A stretch of DNA of 64,000 nucleotides from Podospora bellae-mahoneyi. Taxonomy: Eukaryota > Ascomycota > Sordariomycetes > Sordariales > Podosporaceae. The notes under the pieces were generated by a model. The model was not told the origin of the DNA and searched no databases. It saw only the letters and a list, made by a program, of their open reading frames with translations. The DNA is taken from positions 1,860,001-1,924,000 of the forward strand of contig NC_085881.1 in the NCBI RefSeq assembly GCF_035222275.1. The letters are read 5' to 3'. Below, one piece after another: positions 12,682 to 22,331 of the stretch. Every line of letters begins with the position of its first letter. The first letter of the stretch is position 1. Position numbers and translations under genes: made by a program.

Positions 12682-13923
12682 CTACACCTGCCCAGAACCC
12701 CCTGGCACAGCTTGAGCAGCTCCTTGCTCCTTGACAACCCGCCTAAAGTTCTTTGGGAATCTCCTCGCCAACCTGAACTGCTCCGTTTCTTCTTCCACCG
12801 CGGCAGGAAGGTGCTCCCTCCAGGTGCCAGCCATGTCTGATCCGAATCCGAGTTTTCCACCCCACGACCAAGAGATGGCGCGCTCTGCTCTTGCGCCTTC
12901 AGGGGCGTGGAGGAGGCCGGGGGCGATGTCGACCATGTCTGGGCGGGAGTCGCAGGCGTAAAAGACCACGGCTGAGCAAGTGCTGCAGTGGTAGCGCTGG
13001 ACGCCTTGGGAGCTGGGGTAGAGGGATAATGTGCCGAGTCTGGGGTCGGTTCCAATGGCGGATTGGAGGGCGGCGGTGTCGAGGGGAAGGGGGGAGGTGG
13101 GATCAGAGGCAAAGGTGATGTGTTTTAGCTCTGCAAAGGTCCACGCAAAGATCTCGGTTCCGGACACGAGGCGGCAGTCGGAGCAGCCGTCGAGTGAGCC
13201 GAGGAGTTTGTAACTCTCTGGATCGACGAACCAAGGCAGTTGCCCCCCCTTTGATTGGCGTTCTTTAAAGTCCCTTTGGGCATCGCCGGCTTTGAGGACG
13301 AAGTCGACGCCGCCGCAGTGGCATTTGAGGGGGATGTTGCCCTCTTTTTCGGGAAGGTGGAGGAGGTTGTCAGCATGGGAAAGGAATATGTTTTTATCCT
13401 CGGGCCAGTATCCTTCCGAGGTGATTTCTTTAGACTTTTCTCTCCAGCCTAGCCAGCGTCGGGGTTTGGCGGTGGAGGGAAGGTTGAGACCGTTGAGCCA
13501 GGGGACTGCCCCACCGTCGATGGTGTCGGCTAGAAACATATGAGCGTCCCATTCTATGAGGTTTTGGCCTAGTGGCAGTGGGGAGGAAGGGGTGAGGACG
13601 CCGGTGAAGGCGAGGTAATTGGTGACGCCGGGGGTGGAGTTGTCTTCCCAGAAAAGGGTGGTGGAGCAGTGGCTGCAAAAGTAGATGTTTAAGCGGGGGG
13701 AGAAGGCATATTGTTTGAGGTTGTCAGAGGGTTGGGGAGGGGGCCCGGGCCACAGGATGTCGGTGGAGCCGCGTAGGGAGCCGGTGAGGTGCCGGCAGGA
13801 GTTGCAGTGGCAGTTTGTTGCTTTGAGAGGGAGGGAGGTGGTGGGGATGGGTTTGGAGGTGAAGGTCAGGGCGCGGCAGTGGCATTGGGCTGTGAGGGTG
13901 ATGGTATCGGTGTTGGACTCCAT
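12682..13923 (-). CDS. protein with two GFA/CENP-V (DUF636) zinc domains
   Basis: A single-exon gene of 413 aa with ATG at 13923. It carries two copies of the Mss4-like GFA fold. The first has CHC at residues 14-16, NCHCNSC at 37-43 and a CSHC pair. The second, from about residue 205, has CHCGG, DGCSDC and CSTC. Each copy thus keeps the paired cysteines that bind structural and possibly catalytic zinc. The family name comes from bacterial glutathione-dependent formaldehyde-activating enzyme, but most fungal members have no proven reaction, so formaldehyde chemistry is only a possibility. There is no signal peptide or membrane segment. About 500 bp without a gene separates it from the YTP1-like gene upstream. 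Confidence 0.85.
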   Translation of the reverse strand: MESNTDTITLTAQCHCRALTFTSKPIPTTSLPLKATNCHCNSCRHLTGSLRGSTDILWPGPPPQPSDNLKQYAFSPRLNIYFCSHCSTTLFWEDNSTPGVTNYLAFTGVLTPSSPLPLGQNLIEWDAHMFLADTIDGGAVPWLNGLNLPSTAKPRRWLGWREKSKEITSEGYWPEDKNIFLSHADNLLHLPEKEGNIPLKCHCGGVDFVLKAGDAQRDFKERQSKGGQLPWFVDPESYKLLGSLDGCSDCRLVSGTEIFAWTFAELKHITFASDPTSPLPLDTAALQSAIGTDPRLGTLSLYPSSQGVQRYHCSTCSAVVFYACDSRPDMVDIAPGLLHAPEGARAERAISWSWGGKLGFGSDMAGTWREHLPAAVEEETEQFRLARRFPKNFRRVVKEQGAAQAVPGGSGQV

Positions 13924-14418
13924 AGTGGTGCTGATGGGTTGGGTTGTTTGATGGTGGGACAGGATGGCGGTGACAGGTGCGGGGGCAGGTCAATATATAG
14001 CCCACTTAGGAGATAACGTGTTGGTTAAGAGATGCAGTTTGTATTACCTCCTAAAGTGTGGGTGATCTATCGTGAATACGCTTGCTCCAATGGAAAGCGC
14101 GGTTGAGAACCAGTCTGACGTCACTTAATTGGCTGTTCAACAATGGGCGATGCTCTCTCGGAATAGTTCCTCTTTGGGCACCGGCCGGTAACATGAGAAC
14201 ACATGGACAAAAGTAGTTCATCTCCGAGGAAATTCTGTAGTTTGTTTCCAACAACAACTAGAGGAAGAGTAATCCAACAATTCCTGAGTGGGAAAATCTC
14301 CGATCCAACCATGCTCCAGAAAAGACTTACACACCTTGTTGTATACCCACTTCCACAAACTCCAAAACAACCAAATCCGATGTAAATGCTAATGATGCCC
14401 GTCCGTTTCTGTTTTTGT
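13924..14418. other. 495-bp spacer
   Basis: Upstream region of the GFA-domain gene and 3' end of the YTP1-like gene, both on the minus strand. It contains small open frames only and no recognisable RNA gene. Confidence 0.5.
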
Positions 14419-16109
14419 CTATGCTAACCGCTCATCGTTGCGCGCAATGGCACTTGGGCTTGCGAACCCATTCTGTTGGCTGCCTTCGTTCTTTAGTAGC
14501 TTCCTGCTTGCTGCTTTGTCGTCATCTTCGTCGTCTGTCATGAGACCATCAAGCTCAAACTCGCTGGAATCCTGCACCTGAACCTCGTCACCACTGCGAG
14601 CGTGGCCGTTGAAGGTAATCATGGACGAGGGGTTGGCGGCACGGTCGTAGACGTTGATGAACATCATGACGACCAAAAACACCAGGAAGGCCAAGCTGTA
14701 CATGATCAAAATGTACGCCACGGCGTCCATTCCGGAACCGGCAATGAATGCCATTTGTTCTTCGGTAGCGCCCATAAACAGGAAGCCTGAGGCGTAGAGA
14801 AGCTGTATTTGTGTGTTAGCAACACATTGAAGTAGCCCGGTTAGCAAAGACTTACAAAAACAGGAACGTATTGGAAGCTGTTGATCTGTGCCCCGTCCTC
14901 TGATACGCCTGCCTTGTCCCTGAGCACAAAAGAGATCTCGATGATGCGAGTGACACCAACGGCCATCAATGTATACCCAAATGCCGCGTGTGTCATCGCA
15001 CTCGTCATCAGCTCCTGAGGATGCGCCGACATGGCCCATCCTGTAATGAAGATGACAAAGCCAGGGACGAAGTTGCGCTTGGGGGTGCCGTCTCGGCCCT
15101 TGCTCAGCCAAACTCCAGCAAGGCCGGCGCTCCACCAAATGATGCCCATGGTCGTGTGCTGCCAGTCATTCTTGACCCATTCGGTTCCCCATCTGTGCTC
15201 AGTGAAGGTGTTGACACAACCCCATGCAGCAATAACGGCGCTGTCGAAGAACTCTTGGCTGCGGCCAGTCCGACGGAGCCAAACCTGACCAACGAGCAGC
15301 ACGATGGTAAGGAGGACGCCGTATGCGATGAAGGCACTGCCCATGATGAAGTGAGCGGCACATTGTCCCAGGTGCTCACCCTGGCAAAAGCCCAGTAGAG
15401 TGATACCTCCAAACAGCATTTGAACCCATGATAGCAGCGGGAATGCTTTTCCGTTCACGCTGTGAAGAATGCGAATGAAGGGACGGATACGGCCGTGGAT
15501 GCCCCGCTCGAGATGTAGCTTCAAGTAGACGCCCAAGACAATCTGAGCAACCAGAAGAAAGAACAACGGTGTCGCGGCTTTTGCGTGGGCGTTTTCGGGG
15601 TTGAATTCGCGGCCCTTGTGGAGATGGCCGAGGGCGTAGCCTAGCAATGCCAGTACGGTGCTGCCAACTTGTAGTGGGACGTGCCAACGGCTTTTGACGA
15701 TCTGGGTGTGCGCACCATTGTCAGCCCCTGCTCTTCGCTTCGAGATGTCGATAACAACCTCTGCTACGCCGTTGACTTACCCCAAGCACCATCCCCAAGG
15801 GAAACAGTATCCCAAAGGTAAACGTCTGTAAAAATATGTGTATCCATAGTGTTGTGTCCTGGTATGTTGTCAGCAAGACTCGATGTCCTGGATTCTAATG
15901 CTGCCCAGAGCTCATGTCCAACATACGATGGGATCCAGCGATATGGTTGACCCTTCCGGGATGTTGTCACCGCCGTGATTTCCATGCGATAGCGCCATTG
16001 GGAGAAGTGCGGCGGCTACTGTGATCCTGGCAATCGAAGGAGAGATTCGAGGGACATAACGCAACAGAGACAAGGAGCCAATGCTCCCCGCCTGGGTAGC
16101 AAAAGTCAT
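14419..16109 (-). CDS. YTP1-like multi-pass membrane protein
   Basis: Exons 16109-15927, 15858-15781, 15701-14856 and 14802-14419 total 1491 nt, 496 aa, and all four are whole numbers of codons. The start is the ATG at 16109; an open frame extends a few codons upstream but without ATG. The N-terminus looks like a signal or anchor segment followed by a His/Gly/Asp-rich stretch (LSHGNHGGDN). About ten hydrophobic segments follow, including LWIHIFLQTFTFGILFPLG. The C-terminus (about residues 430-496) is acidic and cytosol-like (DGLMTDDEDDDK). Order and motifs match the Ytp1/DUF2427 family, which has distant cytochrome b561-like topology and histidines in helices; its biochemical role is not established. 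Probable location is an internal or plasma membrane. Confidence 0.8.
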
Positions 16110-16294
16110 GGCGAGAACTCGGTTTCGGCAGGACAAGCAGCTCCCTGGAAGACCGCTTCACTGTGGACGAGCTTGCGCAACTTTGGCACGAATGCACAGA
16201 TCACCGGTGTCGAAAAGATCAGATGAATGCGGGCGATGACGTTACTGTTTATCGTGGGGTTTGTAGCGGGCGACAGACAACGAAGGTGCAACCG

Positions 16295-16324
16295 AGAACA
16301 GGAACAGGAACAGGAACAGGAACA
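16295..16324. repeat. (GGAACA)n microsatellite, 4-5 units
   Basis: Four perfect GGAACA units plus one GAGAACA edge unit, in the spacer between the YTP1-like gene and the M20 peptidase. Simple sequence, no coding role seen. Confidence 0.8.
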
Positions 16325-16929
16325 GACACACGGCTTTCAGGTGCCAGCCGCGGTGGCAGAACTTTAACGTTATAAGGGAGCATGAGAATTTGATGCTTCT
16401 TGGAAAAAAGGGATGGGCTTTTCGATCCGGCCTCTTCGGCATCGGAATCTTGCCCAAGTTGCTTGGATTTCCTTGGACAACTCGGCGCTCATATCGACCT
16501 GTAACTGCTTCACCCCTGCAGTCGGGTACTCGCTCCTCGGCATTGGGATGCGTGATTGGCCAAGCAAGCAATTATGTGGATCCCAATCTAACTGCTTTTG
16601 GCCAAGCCTGGGCGCTGGGACATACTGGCTTTGTCCAAGTGGGCATGTTCCTCATGTTTCCTCGAGTCGACATCTTGGGAGATGGAAAAACATCGCCAGT
16701 TGTTCACACATTTTGCTCAAGATGTTGGTGTGAGTCGCACAGAGATTACCATTCGGGGCTTACTGGTAACATTGCGCAGGTACCGTCAGCTTCGCCAAAG
16801 GTACTCTGCAGCGGGGGGCCACTGTTCATCTCTTGGCACCGTTACACAGCCATCCGGACAATCAGGGCACAACAGACAAGCTTTGGAGGCTTCACTAACT
16901 CAGGTTGGCAATTAATAATAACAGTGCAA

Positions 16930-18147
16930 TTATTTTCCCTGGGCAGCGAGCTTCATGTCGGCCTCCCACTCTTTTTGCATCTCGTCTGCAAACACATCAT
17001 CGGTCAAGACCCTCCACCCCACTAGAGCCATGCCTTTCCCGCACTCCACCGCTCTCACAAACGCGTCCTCCGTTGCGGCGGCCCTCGTAAATCCCTTGGT
17101 GTGGTTCGGCGAGCCCTCCTCCGTGCCGATTCCGAAAACTCCGTGGAACCCGGGGCACTCGTAACAGACGTCGCCCATGTCGGTGCTACCAGCTAGAATA
17201 TCCTTTGGCTCGTCATAAGAGACCGTTCCCTCCGGCATCGCCTCGACATATGCCTTGCACAGCGATGCGCTTGGTCGAACGTCGGCATACGAGTTGAGGG
17301 GCTCCGTATGCATCTGGCAGCCGGTTGCGAGCGCAGCGCCCTCAAAACACTTCAGCACTCGCTGCCACAGCGCCTCCGCCTGCGCACGTGTTTGGCTGCG
17401 GATGTAGTATTCGACACAGCAGTTCCCCGGTGTGACGTTGGGCCGGTCACCGGCCGATCTGAAGATACCGTGGATGCGATCGTACGGGCGAATTTGCTGG
17501 CGCAGCATGCTGATGGCATTGTACGAGAGGCACACAGCATCGAGTGCGTTGACTCCGTCCCAGGGCGCGATGGCCGCGTGCGACTCCTTGCCGGTGAAGT
17601 GGACACGGAACTTGACATTGGCCAGCATGCGCACAAAAGAGACGCCCCGGATGTGGGACGGGAGGTTGTGGCCTGGCCCTGGATGGACCATCAACGCTGC
17701 CGAAGCTCCCTTGTAAGCGCCGGCTGCGATCAACTTCAGTTTACCACCACCTCCCTCCTCGGCAGGAGTCCCCAGGAGACGAACACGACCTGGCAGGCCG
17801 GATGCCTTGAGAGCGGCCGCAACGCCAAGGAACGAGGCGAACGATGCTGAGGCAATCAAGTTGTGTCCACAGGCGTGGCCGATGCCAGGAAGGGCGTCAT
17901 ACTCGGCATTGAAGACGACAAGACGGCCACCAGAGCCGAACTCGGCAGAGAATGATGTCTCGAGCCCAAAGGCATGGGGCGTCACCTTGAAACCCAGTGA
18001 GGTCAGGATGGTGACGAAGGCTTCATGTGCCTTGAACTCTTCATATGCCAGCTCGGGGTTGGAGTGTATTTGGTGGTTGATGGATGATATCTCGGCGTTT
18101 CTAGCCTGTATCTCATTTTCGATCACGGACGTCCACTGTTGAGCCAT
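16930..18147 (-). CDS. M20-family amidohydrolase/dipeptidase
   Basis: Single exon, 405 aa, with start ATG at 18147 (MAQQWTSV). The open frame continues upstream but only through non-ATG codons. This is a metal-dependent hydrolase of the M20D/PM20D2-like group, which cleaves N-acyl amino acids or dipeptides. Visible motifs are AEYDALPG at 81-88, HACGHN at 91-96 (metal ligands), GTPAEEGGGGK at 126-136 (catalytic Glu) and a late STDMGD plus HTKGFTRAA segment, as expected for the family. There is no signal peptide, so it is cytosolic. The neighbouring zinc-cluster regulator lies 422 bp upstream on the same strand, suggesting but not proving dedicated control. Substrate cannot be read from sequence. 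Confidence 0.9.
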   Translation of the reverse strand: MAQQWTSVIENEIQARNAEISSINHQIHSNPELAYEEFKAHEAFVTILTSLGFKVTPHAFGLETSFSAEFGSGGRLVVFNAEYDALPGIGHACGHNLIASASFASFLGVAAALKASGLPGRVRLLGTPAEEGGGGKLKLIAAGAYKGASAALMVHPGPGHNLPSHIRGVSFVRMLANVKFRVHFTGKESHAAIAPWDGVNALDAVCLSYNAISMLRQQIRPYDRIHGIFRSAGDRPNVTPGNCCVEYYIRSQTRAQAEALWQRVLKCFEGAALATGCQMHTEPLNSYADVRPSASLCKAYVEAMPEGTVSYDEPKDILAGSTDMGDVCYECPGFHGVFGIGTEEGSPNHTKGFTRAAATEDAFVRAVECGKGMALVGWRVLTDDVFADEMQKEWEADMKLAAQGK

Positions 18148-18569
18148 GTTGGTGAGGATATTGATGAGGACTTTGAAAGGGATTGGTGATGGATGATGCC
18201 AGCCAGGAGAAGAACTCAAGTTGGGCAACCGTCTTATATCAGGTTTTGGACAGACCACAACGCCGAATATCCTCAAAACGGTCCGCCAAGGTCTCTGCGA
18301 ACGGTTCAACTCTCAGCATCACAAAGATCGGTCCGGCTGATGATGGCATTGGATGATTTGCCCTTGGCGCTCCCCGCCACGACAACCCCACCGTTCTCTG
18401 ATGGTTTTGGTCACTTCAACCAATGGTGCGAGAGTGTGTTCAATTTCATCGATACGGCCATTCGTTCAATTACCTACTCACGCTACTCTGCCGATACCTG
18501 AGAACAAATGATCTCATTGGATACACCGAGACGAAGGAGCCAATCGTGAACTCGACGCCAGGTGCGCAG

Positions 18570-20365
18570 TCACCCCCGCATCCCCCACATGCCGCCGAAA
18601 CCAGCAACTGGCACGCCGAGACACGAGGCTTGAAAGATGTCACGAATCTTGGCCATTCCAACCCTTGACCCACCCTCTTGAAGCAGCAACACACAACGCA
18701 TTGCTTGAACAAGACCTTCATCTTTGAGTTCCCCCAACGCCCAGATTCGCTTGAACGGATCTGTCGTCTCGATTCCCGCCCAGAACAGCGGCCATTGCAT
18801 GCGATCTGGCTGGTCTTCTCTGCCGGTGGCCAAGCTTTTCTGGGCGAGGAGCAACAAAGAATCAACGACGTCGGCAATCTTGACAGTCTGGGGCTGGGGT
18901 GGAGAAAAGGCCAGATGTTCCTCAGTCAAACTGCATCGGAAGTGGTAGATACGGAGTGTATAAAAGTTCACTCCAGCCCAATCTGCGTTCAACATCACAC
19001 GATCTCGGAGCGCAGCATTTGAAGCGGTTAGGCGTAGAATGCGAAGAGGACCTGGCTCACACTGCAAGGCCTGTATCTTGCTCAGGATTTCGTCGCTGGC
19101 CTTTGTATCCAGGGGCAGCTGTTCATCGGCAGCGTTATTGACCTCCTGCACGAGGACCCAGGTGTCGTGGATCATGTCAAGAGCGCTGGAGTTCTTCATG
19201 TCGTCTACAACCTCGTCATCGGGATACCTCTCGGCCCAGAACGATTCCAGAGTGGTTCTTGAGATCTTGTACAGATCTACCACAGCTTGCCGAGAAGCTG
19301 ACGAAGTTAGAAGCCTGGCAATCCTCCCACCTTCTCGTTGTGTGGCTGCTTGTGCATCAATCCAAAAAAGCCAAACCATAAGACGAGCCAACAGTGCCTT
19401 TTTCGGCTCTGGCCAGGCCGGATTCTCCGCATCTGCAGAAGTCAACATTTGGTGGAGGTTGAAAACCGTCAAGTAGTCCTCCATCATCTTGCTGAGCTCA
19501 CTCATCAGCGTGCGGTTTCCTGCAGCATGGCGACGCTTCTGATGCAGGTAAAGGAACCAAAAGCAGGACATGGCATTCAGGGGGTCGATTTCGCGACTTC
19601 GGATCTCTGCCTCCAGCTGCTGATGCCCGAGACGATAGTTTTCATCGGCGCGGGCAGACAGGGCGCCTTGGGATCCTGCTCGCCACGCCATTTCGTTCTG
19701 TGTTGCTGCCAGGAGGAGATGCAAGACAGCTTTGCTTTCGCGGGCCGTCTCCCACACAATAGCATGAGTAGACCAGTTGGGATTCTTCGCGCTCCCAAAC
19801 CCAAATGTCGCGCTGCTGCGGTACCATGCCAAAGCCTCGCGCTCCGCTTGGGACGGGGATACGCCCAAAGGCAGAGGGGCGAGAAGGGCATCGGAGCTGA
19901 TGTGCATATCCAATGTTGGTTCGGGATACGGGACAGGAAACCATGGCATGAAATCCGAGCAGCCTAGGCCCGTGAGAAAGCTGAAGTCTGGGATTATGGG
20001 CAGGTCGCTCATCGACAAGTCAACGTCCGGCGTCCAAGTGGATGCTTGAGCCTGAATGAGTTGGTCATGTGTGTCGTTGACGGCGGGAGCTAAACGTCTG
20101 AGAGACCGACTTTCAGCTTGCGGGATGTCTCGCTCTGGCTGGTGGGTCTGTAGTTCCGGAGGAGGAGGCCATTTACACTCGGCCTTTTGCTTGACACACT
20201 TCAAGCAATCAGGGTGTCGCTCATCGCATTTGACATGTCTAGCACGGCACGTCAAGCAGCCTTGCATTGATGCTTGGTCAGTCAAGTGGCTACCCAACCC
20301 CACGGGGGATGCTTACCGTTCTTGGATCTCGTCCCGATTCTCGGTTCAGCGGAGGACATCGGCAT
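18570..20365 (-). CDS. Zn(II)2Cys6 transcription factor (fungal-specific)
   Basis: Two exons, 20365-20317 and 20260-18570, sum to 1740 nt, 579 aa. The first exon encodes a short basic leader ending in RTRSKNG. A 56-nt intron sits just before the zinc cluster. Cysteines at 18, 21, 28, 35, 38 and 45 give the classical C-x2-C-x6-C-x6-C-x2-C-x6-C pattern (GCLTCRARHVKCDERHPDC). The rest resembles the fungal-specific regulatory region (Fungal_trans_2 type), with helical acidic segments and a Gly-rich C-terminus. The start at 20365 is preferred because the alternative frame opening inside the intron begins with GTG. Its target may be the M20 gene immediately downstream. Confidence 0.9.
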
Positions 20366-20985
20366 CTTCTTGGTCTTGCCGACGCGATGTAAGCGTGTAC
20401 CCGAGTTGGAACTTCGGCGAGAGTATTGGTAAGTGACAATGGCGTGATGGAAGTCGGGTCATCAGGTTACCTACAGATTCAAGTGGCGACCCATTTTTAT
20501 CTTATTATCTTCTCTTCGCATGTCGTCCCTTCTTCGTTGGCGAAGGTGTGCTTGCATGGTTGGGGGTGCGACTATTCAGCCTCGTTCTTACAGAGCTGAC
20601 CCCTCATTGTCCTGGTGGTTGAAGTGTCGGCTCGACAGACCAATCATCTTAGACCGTCGCGTGAACGCACCAATCGTCTTGTCTCTTCTGCGCGGTTTCT
20701 GCATGCACCGAGAGGACAGGGCTTGAAGGACAAATATTGGGTACGCTGCTGTCATCCACAGCTCAGACGGGCCCAGCTGCAAGCATTGACACGAGGACTC
20801 AAGCCATGGTGTAAAAGGGTAAACTCTTTCTGTCTCTCTATCCTCATACGTAAGTATCTGCATACAGGTTTTCTTCTATTCGTCTGCTCTAACACCCATT
20901 ACAAACCCAGGTGCGCCACTCGGCTAGCTGGCTTGCACCCTCCACAACTTCCAATTATTCCTGCAATGGTCTCTGGTATGTCCTA

Positions 20986-22331
20986 TCAAGCCTTCTTGTT
21001 CTCGGTGCTTCCGAGTGCTTGCAGTTTCTTGGCGTGGAATTGCTGTCAAATGTCAGTCGTCACGATCAGGGAGATAAAGGAGGTCATTGGCTGAAGGAAC
21101 CACTTACACCATCCACACCAGCCCCAACCAGCTTGAGCGGAATCTTTTGCAACAACCAAGGCACCGGAACATTGACACGGGTCACCTTGGCATCCTCATC
21201 TTTGACCTCTGGGTTCAAGAGGACATTTCTCGGAAGCAAAGGGTCGAAAATCGAGGGCCTTGCCAACCCGACCATATCGCAATCACCCCTCCTGAGCGCC
21301 TCCTCCATCCCAAGCCTGGTGGTGAAGCCGCCCGTAACCATCAATGGAATCCCGGCCAACTCCCGCTTGGCTACTCTGGCAAACTCGAGAAAGAACGCCT
21401 CTCTTTTCTTGGTGCTCTCGGCGAGCATCTCCCTCGGTTTTATATCCTCAAAACTGCCCCCGCTGATCTCGACAAAATCCAGCTCTGTCTTTGCCAGGAG
21501 TCGGAGCTGCTCGATGCTGTCTTCTTTGCCTTGCCTGTCGGTTTGCTGGTGATCCACGCTGTTTAGCTTGAGGCCTACGACGAACCCTTTGTATTCTTTG
21601 GTGGCTTCCCTCACGGCAGCGATGATCTCGAGGATGACGCGGGCTCGCTTGGCAGCTGTGCCACCGTAGGCATCGGTTCGCTTGTTGGAATGAGGGGAAA
21701 GAAACTGCGTGAGGAGGAAGCCGTGGGCGGCGTGGATCTGGACGCCGTTGAAGCCGGCTTTGGCGAGGATGAGGGCGGAGTGGGCGTGGTTTGTGATGAG
21801 GGATTGGATTTCGGGGATGGTCATTTCTCGGGGGTGGGCGAAGAGGAGGGTGCGGGCTATCTTTGGGAGGAGGCCGGGGCCTAGGTCGAGGGGAATGGGG
21901 GAGGGGGCCAAGGGGGGTTCGAACATGGAGCGAGCTTTGGAGGCGAAGCGGAGGAGTTGTTTGCCCGGGTGGATTAGTTGGACTATTACTGGGGATGGGG
22001 TGGTGGTGGAGGAGGCAGGGGGGCGGAAGGAAGCTGCCCAGGACTGGAGGGAGGAGAGGAGGGTTTCTTCGGGGAGGTTGGGTTGGTTGGCAAGAACGGC
22101 GTTGGTGGTGACTTGGAGGGGGTCGATGGCTACCGAGCCGGTGAGGATGAGACCCCAGGAGCCGGTGGACCAGGAGGAGGAGATGGCTTTTAATTGGGGG
22201 GAGGGGAGGTTGGTGGTGGGATCGGCGCAGTCTTCGAACATGGAGGCTTTGGCGAGGCGATTGGGGATGGTGAGGTTGGAGACGGGGAGGGTTAGGGGTT
22301 GGGAGATGAGGAGGTTAGGTGATGGAGGCAT
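20986..22331 (-). CDS. old yellow enzyme-like NADH:flavin oxidoreductase
   Basis: Exons 22331-21108 and 21042-20986 total 1281 nt, 426 aa. The second exon adds a short tail (QFHAKKLQALG...). The FMN-binding TIM barrel shows VIVQLIHPGKQ at about 115-125, the substrate-binding HAAHGFLLTQFLSPHSNKR from residue 200, YGG at 222, and VTGGFTTR plus DMVGLARP for the phosphate-binding end. This places it with bacterial-type and fungal OYE-like enoate reductases acting on activated C=C bonds with NAD(P)H. No signal peptide is visible. The coding strand is unusually pyrimidine-rich (the plus strand G-rich) between 21700 and 22300, unlike its neighbours. The physiological substrate is unknown. Confidence 0.92.

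Noticed and set aside
12549-13112. 187-codon minus-strand Pro/Ser-rich frame
   Set aside because: Overlaps the GFA-domain gene in another phase and has no motif; a shadow.
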